Below are positions 57,902-64,000 of a stretch of 64,000 nucleotides of DNA, one piece after another. Position numbers and translations under genes: made by a program. Numbering within the stretch: the stretch's first letter is position 1; each line of letters begins with the position of its first letter. The DNA is taken from the NCBI RefSeq assembly GCF_001482405.1, contig NZ_LPXO01000003.1, positions 62,001 to 126,000 on the forward strand. The letters are read 5' to 3'. The notes beneath the pieces were generated by a model. That model was not told the origin of the DNA and searched no databases. It saw only the letters and a list, made by a program, of their open reading frames with translations. Source of the DNA: Pseudoponticoccus marisrubri. GTDB taxonomy: Bacteria; Pseudomonadota; Alphaproteobacteria; Rhodobacterales; Rhodobacteraceae.

Positions 57902-58810
57902 ATGACATTGCCCAATTCCATCGACGCCGTGCAGGCGGACCTGGCCGCGACCGGCTATGTCTGCGGCCGCGCGCTGGCCACCGTCGTCTTCCTGTCGCTC
58001 AAGCTTGGCCGGCCGCTCTTTCTCGAGGGCGAGGCCGGGGTCGGCAAGACCGAGATCGCCAAGGCGCTGTCGGCGGCGCTGGGGCGGCGCCTGATCCGGC
58101 TGCAATGTTACGAGGGGCTGGATGCGGGCTCGGCGGTCTACGAATGGAACTTCCCCGCCCAGATGATCGCCATCCGCACCGCCGAGGCCGGCGGCGGCGC
58201 CGATCGCACCGCGCTGCAGAAGGAGCTCTTCGGCCCCGATTACCTGGTCGAACGCCCGCTCCTGCAGGCCATGCGCCCGGACGAGGCCGGCGCGCCGATC
58301 CTGCTGATCGACGAGCTCGACCGCACAGACGAGCCCTTCGAGGCCTTCCTGCTCGAGGCGCTGAGCGATTTCCAGGTCACCATCCCCGAGCTCGGCACCA
58401 TCAAGGCGCCCGAGCCGCCCATCGTCATCCTGACCTCGAACCGCACGCGCGAGGTGCATGACGCGCTCAAGCGCCGCTGCCTCTACCACTGGGTCGACTA
58501 CCCGGGCTTCGAGCGCGAGCTCGAGATCCTGCACGCCCGCGCGCCCGAGCTGCCCGAAACCCTCTCGCGCGAGATCATCGCCTTCGTGCAGGGCCTGCGC
58601 ACCGAAGACATCTTCAAGAAACCCGGCGTGGCCGAGACCATCGACTGGGCCAAGTGCCTGCTGGCGCTCGACGTGGTCGATCTCTCACCCGAGGTGATCA
58701 GCGACACGCTGGGCGCGATCCTGAAATACCAGGACGACATTGCGCGCATCCAGGGCTCCGAGGCCAAGCGCATCCTCGACGATGCCAAGGCCAGCATCGA
58801 GGCGGCCTGA
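57902..58810 (+). CDS. MoxR-family AAA+ ATPase
   Basis: A 302-residue AAA+ ATPase of the MoxR group. It has Walker A EGEAGVGKTEIAKAL, Walker B ILLIDELDR, and LTSNRTREVHDALKRRCLYHW with the sensor and arginine finger region. MoxR proteins act as chaperones with VWA-domain partners to insert cofactors or metals. The expected partner, a CoxE-like VWA protein, is at 60436, split off by a two-gene insert on the other strand. Confidence 0.92.
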   Translation: MTLPNSIDAVQADLAATGYVCGRALATVVFLSLKLGRPLFLEGEAGVGKTEIAKALSAALGRRLIRLQCYEGLDAGSAVYEWNFPAQMIAIRTAEAGGGADRTALQKELFGPDYLVERPLLQAMRPDEAGAPILLIDELDRTDEPFEAFLLEALSDFQVTIPELGTIKAPEPPIVILTSNRTREVHDALKRRCLYHWVDYPGFERELEILHARAPELPETLSREIIAFVQGLRTEDIFKKPGVAETIDWAKCLLALDVVDLSPEVISDTLGAILKYQDDIARIQGSEAKRILDDAKASIEAA

Positions 58811-58813
58811 TCC

Positions 58814-59674
58814 TCAGCGCTGGATGATCAGGCGTTGATCCTCAAGCTGGAATTCCAGCCGCCTTATCACATCTCGGGACTCAGGCATATAAAGAGGCAG
58901 ATCTTGCTCACTGCCAAGGTCGATTTCGCCCAAGGCCTCCATCATCTCGCCGGACCAGGGGTTGGTGTCACCCAGATTCGCAGCGGCGGTGAACTCCGCG
59001 GCCACAGCCTGTCCCAGATCGCTCATCACGTAGAGATTCTGCGACCGGTCAAAGCGGATCAGCGGGGCGTCTTCGCTGTTCGGATCGATGCCCATAGTGC
59101 GGAACCCTGCATCCATTGCAATCACGCTGAACGACTGCGCCGCCCCTGGCGCCGCCTCGCGCAAGGTCCAGGTCAGGTCGCCCGCAAGCCGTGTGACCTC
59201 GTTTAGGGCGCCGCGCCCGTAGGCCTCCTGCAGGGCGGCAAGACGCTCCGCATTGTCGGTTGCCTCGATGGCCCTCGCGATCGCCGGGTTCGCAGCAAGC
59301 GCCTGATCAAGCCCTCTGGGATCGGACAGAATGGAGTAGACCGCACCGGTGTAGAGCGGCCGCGTCTCCATCGCCATGGGAGATCCGTTGCAGGTCGCGC
59401 TGACACTTTCAAGAAAGGTCATGACCGGGCGCGCGCTGATGCGCACACTGTCATCGCAGCGCGCCATCTGGAAAACTGCGACGCCATTCGCATCCGTGCG
59501 TTTGGCCCGGTTCTCCCCCGTCACGCTGACATGGCTGGGCACAGGCCATTCGGCTTCGTCGTGAATGCGGTAGACCTTGATCTCCACGGTGAGCGGATCG
59601 GTCGGCTCCTCGGCCAACAGGGGCACGGCGCAGAAAGCCAGAACGGCGACACAGTTTCGGGTCAGATTGCTCAT
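58814..59674 (-). CDS. Hypothetical periplasmic protein with Ig-like N-terminal domain
   Basis: A 286-residue protein; family not recognised. A signal peptide (LTRNCVAVLAFCAVPLLA) is followed by a beta-rich domain at about 20-105 (VHVSVTG-like VPSHVSVTGENRAKRTDANG), like a carboxypeptidase-regulatory/Ig fold with two cysteines, then a helical part with an acidic C-terminus. GAGGAG precedes the ATG at 59674. Base composition is visibly lower in GC than the flanking genes. It is 35 bp after the membrane protein gene at 59710. Confidence 0.72.
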   Translation of the reverse strand: MSNLTRNCVAVLAFCAVPLLAEEPTDPLTVEIKVYRIHDEAEWPVPSHVSVTGENRAKRTDANGVAVFQMARCDDSVRISARPVMTFLESVSATCNGSPMAMETRPLYTGAVYSILSDPRGLDQALAANPAIARAIEATDNAERLAALQEAYGRGALNEVTRLAGDLTWTLREAAPGAAQSFSVIAMDAGFRTMGIDPNSEDAPLIRFDRSQNLYVMSDLGQAVAAEFTAAANLGDTNPWSGEMMEALGEIDLGSEQDLPLYMPESRDVIRRLEFQLEDQRLIIQR

Positions 59675-59709
59675 GCTGGCGGCTCCTCTTGCGTGGGAAA
59701 GGTGTTGGT

Positions 59710-60306
59710 TCATGCAGATTTGAAGAGCGGTACGACGATCACGACGACCAATCCGAACAATGCGACCCCGAACGCCAGGATCATGATGTGGAAATAGCTG
59801 CCTACGAATACCGCCGTCGCGGTGTAGCCGTCGATAAGCAGCAGTGATTTCGGGTCGTTGGGCGCCGCGGTATAGTAAAATTCGAGCGTGGTATCGTCCT
59901 CAAGAGCCGCGTCCGAACGCTGCGTCGTCAATCTAACCACCGCGCCCGGAACCAGCGTGGCGGAGAGCGCGACACCGCTGGCGGTCGAGTCGACTGACGT
60001 GTTGGACGGAGACACCGGTGGCTCCCGGGTCAATTTGTGAAACCGGTCCGCGTCTCCGTCCTGCGGTCGCAGGCAATCGGGGCGCAGGTCCACGCAGGCA
60101 ATCTCGAATCGCGAATCCTCCACGAGGCTGGCAAGCGAGATGTTCTCAAGCCGCAGCTCTGCCGAGCCGTCCGGCGCTCTGTCGAAGCGATAAGTGACAA
60201 CCGGTTGGCTGCGGATCTCTTCAACGACGCTGGTGACGTAAAATCCGACCACGGCCAGAAAAATTGCCAGAACCGCAGAGGCTTTCTCAGACGTGAAGAG
60301 ATTCAT
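59710..60306 (-). CDS. Hypothetical two-TM membrane protein
   Basis: A 198-residue protein with an N-terminal membrane helix (ASAVLAIFLAVVGFYVTSVV), about 120 residues outside the cytoplasm with a beta-rich look (RLENISLASLVEDSRFEIAC) and two cysteines, and a long C-terminal helix (HIMILAFGVALFGLVVVIVV). No family recognised. It pairs with the periplasmic protein downstream; both are unusual in composition and split moxR from its VWA partner, so they were probably acquired together. Confidence 0.7.
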   Translation of the reverse strand: MNLFTSEKASAVLAIFLAVVGFYVTSVVEEIRSQPVVTYRFDRAPDGSAELRLENISLASLVEDSRFEIACVDLRPDCLRPQDGDADRFHKLTREPPVSPSNTSVDSTASGVALSATLVPGAVVRLTTQRSDAALEDDTTLEFYYTAAPNDPKSLLLIDGYTATAVFVGSYFHIMILAFGVALFGLVVVIVVPLFKSA

Positions 60307-60435
60307 CGAATCACCCTCCGATTGAATGCAGTATTCTCAATACCTCCAACGATACCATCCTACTTTGGTCGTGTCGCGGACGACATGCCCCGGTCTCGCC
60401 TTGCCATGCTGAGGTCGCTCGCCGATAACCGGAGC

Positions 60436-61689
60436 ATGCCCGAATACGCCCCTCTGGAAATCCCGGAAAATCCGCGCCTGGCGCAGAACATCATCCATTT
60501 CGCCCGCGCCCTGCGCCGCGCCGGGCTGCCCGTCGGGCCGGGTCGTGTGATCGACGCGATCCGCGCGGTCGAGGCGGCGGGCTTCACCGACCGGATGGAT
60601 TTCTACTGGACGCTGCATGCCTGTTTCGTGAACCGCCCCGAGCACCGGGTGATCTTCGCGCAGGTCTTCCGGCTCTACTGGCGCGACCCGCGCTTTCTCG
60701 AACACATGATGAGCCTGATGCTGCCCGCGGTGCGCGGCGTGCAGGAGGAACGCCTCGCCGCGGCGGCCGAGAAACGCGCGGCCCAGGCGCTTCTGGGCGA
60801 CGAGCTGCCCGAGATGCCGCAGCCCGAGACGCGCGAGGACGAGGCCACCCAGATCGAGATCGACGCCTCGATGACCATGTCGGCCGAGGAAAAGCTGCGC
60901 ACGCTGGATTTCGAGCAGATGTCCACCGAAGAGATCGCCCAGGCCAAGCGCATGCTCGCCCGGCTCACCCTGCCGGTGCAGCCCATCCTGTCGCGCCGGC
61001 GCATGGCGGCCGCGCAGGGCAACCGCATCGCCTATCGCCGCACGATCCGCGCGGCGCTGCGCCAGGGCGGCGAGATGCAGCGCATCGAGCGCGCGCGCCA
61101 GCGGCCGCGCTGGCCCAACCTCGTGGTGCTCTGCGACATCTCCGGCTCCATGAGCCAGTATTCCCGCATGGTGCTGCATTTCCTGCACGCCGTGGCCAAC
61201 GAGAAGGGGCAGGGCTGGGCAAAGGTGCATGCCTTCACCTTCGGCACGCGGCTGACCAACATCACCCGGCACCTCGCTGCGCGCGACGTGGACGCTGCGC
61301 TCAAGGCCGCGGGCGCCGAGGCGCAGGACTGGGAGGGCGGCACGCGGATCGGGGATTGCCTGCATGTCTTCAACCGCGACTGGTCGCGTCGGGTGATGGG
61401 GCAGGGCGCGGTGGTGCTGCTGATCACCGACGGGCTCGACCGCGACGATGCCGCGGCGCTCGAGAAAGAGATGGAGCGGCTGCAGCTCTCGTCGCGCCGG
61501 CTGATCTGGCTGAACCCGCTGCTGCGCTGGGACGGGTTCGCGCCCAAGGCCAGCGGCATCCGCGCCATGCTGCCCCATGTGGACAGCTTCCGCGCCGGCC
61601 ATTCCATCGCCTCGCTCGAGGACCTGGCCGAGGCGATCTCGCGCCCCGACGACGCGGGCGAGAAGGCCCGCCTGATGGCGGCGCTCTGA
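60436..61689 (+). CDS. VWA-domain CoxE-like protein
   Basis: A 417-residue protein of the CoxE-like VWA group. The N-terminus ENPRLAQNIIHFARALRRAG leads to a VWA domain with the MIDAS metal site VLCDISGSMSQYS (DxSxS), the T in FTFGTRLTNI, and LLITDGLDRDD. It works with a MoxR ATPase in cofactor or metal insertion. The start at 60436 is uncertain: GGAG sits too close, and in-frame ATGs occur at 60406 and 60385. Confidence 0.88.
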   Translation: MPEYAPLEIPENPRLAQNIIHFARALRRAGLPVGPGRVIDAIRAVEAAGFTDRMDFYWTLHACFVNRPEHRVIFAQVFRLYWRDPRFLEHMMSLMLPAVRGVQEERLAAAAEKRAAQALLGDELPEMPQPETREDEATQIEIDASMTMSAEEKLRTLDFEQMSTEEIAQAKRMLARLTLPVQPILSRRRMAAAQGNRIAYRRTIRAALRQGGEMQRIERARQRPRWPNLVVLCDISGSMSQYSRMVLHFLHAVANEKGQGWAKVHAFTFGTRLTNITRHLAARDVDAALKAAGAEAQDWEGGTRIGDCLHVFNRDWSRRVMGQGAVVLLITDGLDRDDAAALEKEMERLQLSSRRLIWLNPLLRWDGFAPKASGIRAMLPHVDSFRAGHSIASLEDLAEAISRPDDAGEKARLMAAL

Positions 61690-61733
61690 ATGGGCGGCTT
61701 GACGCAGGCCGGGCCCGGGATCACCTAGGGGTC

Positions 61734-62384
61734 ATGGCGGACGGCATCTCCGCGCCGGTCGGGCGCATCATCAAGGGCGAGGCCTGCGTGGCGGAGGGCG
61801 CGGCCTGGCTCGCCGCGCAGGAGCCGCGCTTTGCCCATGCGCTGGACCTGACCGGCCCGCTGCCGCTGCGGTTGCGTCCGGACGGCTTCGCCCAGCTGCT
61901 CGGCGCCATCGTCAGCCAGCAGGTCAGCGTCGCCTCTGCCGCCGCGATCTGGGCTCGGCTGGAAGAGGCGGGCGCCACGACGCCAGAGGCCGTGCTGGCG
62001 CGGGGCGAGGAGGATCTGCGCGCCCTCGGCCTCAGCCGGCAGAAGGCGCGCTACGCCGTGGCGCTGGCCGAGGCGGGCATCGACTACGGTGCGCTGCGCG
62101 ACATGCCCACCGATGACGTGATCCGCACGCTGGTGGCGGTAAAAGGGATCGGCGTCTGGACGGCCGAGATCTATGCCATGTTCAGCCTCGGTCGTGCGGA
62201 TGTCTTCGCCCCGGGTGACTTGGCGCTGCAGGAATCCGCCCGGATGCTCTTCGATCTGCCCGAACGTCCGCGCGAACGCGCGCTGCGCGAGATGGCGCAG
62301 GACTGGTCGCCCTGGCGGTCGGTTGCCGCACGGGCGCTCTGGGCGTATTACCGGGTGGACAAGGGGCGCGAGGGGATCGGCTGA
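61734..62384 (+). CDS. DNA-3-methyladenine glycosylase II-like (AlkA family)
   Basis: A 216-residue HhH-GPD base-excision glycosylase. The HhH and catalytic segment is AVKGIGVWTAEIYAMF followed by VFAPGDLALQES with the catalytic Asp. No iron-sulfur cluster loop is present, as expected for AlkA. It lies 45 bp after the VWA gene and its stop overlaps the next start by one base (TGATG). Confidence 0.88.
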   Translation: MADGISAPVGRIIKGEACVAEGAAWLAAQEPRFAHALDLTGPLPLRLRPDGFAQLLGAIVSQQVSVASAAAIWARLEEAGATTPEAVLARGEEDLRALGLSRQKARYAVALAEAGIDYGALRDMPTDDVIRTLVAVKGIGVWTAEIYAMFSLGRADVFAPGDLALQESARMLFDLPERPRERALREMAQDWSPWRSVAARALWAYYRVDKGREGIG

Positions 62385-62779
62385 TGGCACGAGCGGAGAC
62401 ATGGATGGCGGGCGCGCTGGCGCTCTGGGCAGGCACCGCCGCGGCCGGGTTCGACCGCCCGACACTCTGCAAGGGCCAGATGCGGTTCTACAACGAGGAC
62501 AAGAGCTTCACGCTCTACGACATGCGGCTCGAGCTGGACAGCAGCAGCTACCGCGTGCAGGCGCAAAGCGCCGATGACCCCGAGGGTTCGGATGATCGCG
62601 GCCGCTGCGGCGCCTATCTCGGCGGTTGGTGCCGCCACAGCTTTCCGCCGAACGAGGATGGCACGGTGGAGTATTTCGAGTTCCGCCTGCTCGACCGCGG
62701 CAACGGGCGGTATCTCTACTCCGAGGCCTGGTTCGACGGCTTCACCGGCGACAGCCTGATGCGCTGCGTCGCCCGCTAG
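62384..62779 (+). CDS. Small secreted cysteine-containing protein
   Basis: A 131-residue protein with a signal peptide (TWMAGALALWAGTAAA) and four cysteines in the mature part (TLCKG, RCGAY, WCRHS, MRCVAR), likely two disulfides. It is rich in Asp, Tyr and Phe. The ATG shares one base with the glycosylase stop. Family not recognised; probably periplasmic. Confidence 0.75.
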   Translation: MARAETWMAGALALWAGTAAAGFDRPTLCKGQMRFYNEDKSFTLYDMRLELDSSSYRVQAQSADDPEGSDDRGRCGAYLGGWCRHSFPPNEDGTVEYFEFRLLDRGNGRYLYSEAWFDGFTGDSLMRCVAR

Positions 62780-62831
62780 GGCCGGCCCGCCCGACCGGCG
62801 GGACGGCGACAGAAGGAAAGGGATTTCAATC

Positions 62832-63497
62832 GTGACACGCGTACTCAGGACCGGCCGCAAGGAGCCGGCCTCCGGCGAAAAGCGCTCCTGCGTGGTCTTC
62901 CTGCATGGCTATGGCGCCAACGGGGCCGACCTGCTGGGGCTGGCCGATCCGCTGGCCGAGCACCTGCCCGACACGCTCTTCGTGGCGCCCGACGCGCCCG
63001 AGGCCTGCGCCGGCGCGCCGATGGGTTTCCAGTGGTTCCCGATCCCGTGGATCGACGGCTCCTCCGAGGAGGAGAGCATGGCCGGCATGGCCCGCGCGGT
63101 GGATGACCTGAACGCCTTTCTCGATGCGCTGATGGTGGACGAGGACCTGCTGCCCGAGCAGGTGGCCTTGTTCGGCTTTTCGCAGGGCACGATGATGAGC
63201 CTGCATGTCGCGCCCCGGCGCGAGGACGAGGTGGCCGGGATCGTCGCCTTCTCGGGGCGGCTGCTGGCGCCCGAGCTGCTGGTCGACGATGTGGTCTCGC
63301 GCCCGCCGGTCCTGCTGGTGCATGGCGATGCCGACGAGGTCGTCCCGCCGCAATCGCTGCCCCAGGCCGCCGAGGCCCTGCAGGAGGCCGGCTGGAAAGA
63401 GGTCTATGCTCATGTCATGAAAGGCACCGGCCACGGCATCGCGCCCGACGGGCTGGGCGTGGCCCTGGCCTTCCTGCGCGACAAGTGCGGGTTCTGA
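62832..63497 (+). CDS. Phospholipase/carboxylesterase (alpha/beta hydrolase)
   Basis: A 221-residue esterase of the YpfH/carboxylesterase group. Oxyanion motif FLHGYGANGADLL, nucleophile GFSQG, acid HGDADEVVP and histidine GTGHGIAPDG are all present. No signal peptide. The start is GTG at 62832 after GAAGGAAAG. It ends the moxR-type operon and is followed 5 nt later by palindrome array D. Confidence 0.9.
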   Translation: MTRVLRTGRKEPASGEKRSCVVFLHGYGANGADLLGLADPLAEHLPDTLFVAPDAPEACAGAPMGFQWFPIPWIDGSSEEESMAGMARAVDDLNAFLDALMVDEDLLPEQVALFGFSQGTMMSLHVAPRREDEVAGIVAFSGRLLAPELLVDDVVSRPPVLLVHGDADEVVPPQSLPQAAEALQEAGWKEVYAHVMKGTGHGIAPDGLGVALAFLRDKCGF

Positions 63498-63502
63498 GCG
63501 GG

Positions 63503-63566
63503 GAACGCGTTTGAAACGCGTTCAAGCGCGTTGCAACGCGCTTGCAAGCCGCTTGAAAGCGGCTTG
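63503..63566 (+). repeat. Tandem palindrome array D (three units)
   Basis: Three abutting inverted repeats just after the esterase stop: 63503-63523 (arms GAACGCGTTT, 1-nt centre), 63523-63544 (22 nt perfect, arm CAAGCGCGTTG) and 63545-63566 (10-bp arms CAAGCCGCTT, 2-nt centre GA). The array ends in TTG-TGCCCGGCGGCACC on the plus strand, close to the motif that ends arrays A, B and C. No T-run follows, so it is not a standard terminator. Confidence 0.88.
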
Positions 63567-64000
63567 TGCCCGGCGGCACCGGCGGCGCACAAGACCGGCT
63601 TGCCGCTTGTCGGGATCACGCACGTCGCAGCAGGGGCGCGCCTGCGCGGTCCCTGTCGGTCGCTGTTGCACGGTGGGAGACGCAGGCCGGTGACTTGCCA
63701 TGGCGGGCTGAACTCGATCATCGCCAAGACCGGGCTCGAAGCAGGTCGGATTTGCCTCCAGATCGTCGAGTGCACCGAGGAGGTGCAGCAGGTTGCTTTC
63801 GGATGGCTGCAGGTCAGCCAGGAGTCCTGCCAAGAGACCGACGACGCGGCGCCTTTGCGGGACGAGCGCCTGATCGCCACCGGCGAAGGCGCGCGTTTCC
63901 GGAGGTTCTGGGCAGCAGACGGACTGCGGGAGCATTCAAATTACGCGCGCAACAGCAAGGTCTTGCGTGTTACCTGCACGCCGGACAGCGAGGCGGTTCT
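63567..64000 (+). other. Right-end region without a recognised gene
   Basis: About 430 bp with mixed, less biased codon use on both strands. One plus-strand frame, in phase with the esterase, stays open from 63498 to the window edge and contains NSIIAKTGLEAGRICLQIVE and later EHSNYARNSKVLRV, with no good start or ribosome-binding site. Minus-strand frames are also open. It could be the 5' part or remnant of a gene continuing outside; I cannot assign it. Confidence 0.4.

Noticed and set aside
63522-63935. Minus-strand coding frame at the right edge
   Set aside because: No ribosome-binding site, no recognisable domain, and it runs through palindrome array D; a competing plus-strand frame is equally open.

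Overview
The window is a stretch of chromosome from a GC-rich alphaproteobacterium, almost certainly a Rhodobacterales (Roseobacter-type) species. Three things point there: gene order (radA-cvpA-purF-SDR; surE-pcm-nlpD next to tatABC; dnaB/alr/mla; rplU-rpmA-GNAT-obgE-proB-proA), lineage-typical proteins (ChpT, OlsB/OlsA, an L21 with a C-terminal helix-hairpin-helix extension, DUF6525, DUF1826), and very strong G/C bias at third codon positions. No rRNA is present; one tRNA gene is seen, tRNA-Ser(CGA).

Layout. 0-6.3 kb: end of a molybdopterin-binding protein, CcdA, a membrane hydrolase/P450 pair, class I FBP aldolase and a small secreted protein. 6.3-13.7 kb: WYL regulator, tatABC plus a DUF815 ATPase, then (opposite strand) nlpD, pcm, surE, an SDR and a PilP-like protein. 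13.9-19.1 kb: purF, cvpA and radA, with a regulator-hydrolase fusion and a small gene lodged between cvpA and purF. 19.2-27.3 kb: PqiA-like protein, MlaFE-like transporter, alr, cobS, dnaB, pyrE and pyrC. 27.4-32.3 kb: a metal-homeostasis cluster (NicO transporter, DUF1007, DUF6525, DUF1826, two COG0523 GTPases) behind a Zur-like operator. 32.4-34.0 kb: a dead integrase next to tRNA-Ser, the scar of an integrated element. 34.2-45.6 kb: rplU/rpmA, obgE, proBA, chpT, the ornithine-lipid pair olsB/olsA, a ThiE-like protein, tpiA and a 2OG oxygenase. 45.7-47.6 kb: tig, then an SMR guanidinium exporter behind a guanidine-II riboswitch. 47.6-51.6 kb: a GAF histidine kinase, a methyltransferase and two hypotheticals. 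51.7-57.7 kb: a surface-glycan type cluster (three related glycosyltransferases, one fused to a decayed sulfotransferase domain, an FkbM methyltransferase and a sulfotransferase). 57.9-63.5 kb: moxR, VWA/CoxE-like protein, AlkA-like glycosylase, small secreted protein and esterase, with an atypical two-gene insert splitting moxR from the VWA gene.

The most unusual signal is a family of tandem perfect-palindrome arrays at 7.04, 26.14, 53.56 and 63.50 kb. Each array holds two to four back-to-back 20-26 nt inverted repeats whose arm sequences differ from unit to unit. All four end, in one orientation, in a similar GC-rich motif (TTG-YSCCC-N-GC...ACC). Three begin 5-18 nt after a stop codon and point with transcription; two of those end exactly 33 nt before the next ATG. 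This looks like a structured, propagating intergenic element rather than ordinary terminators.
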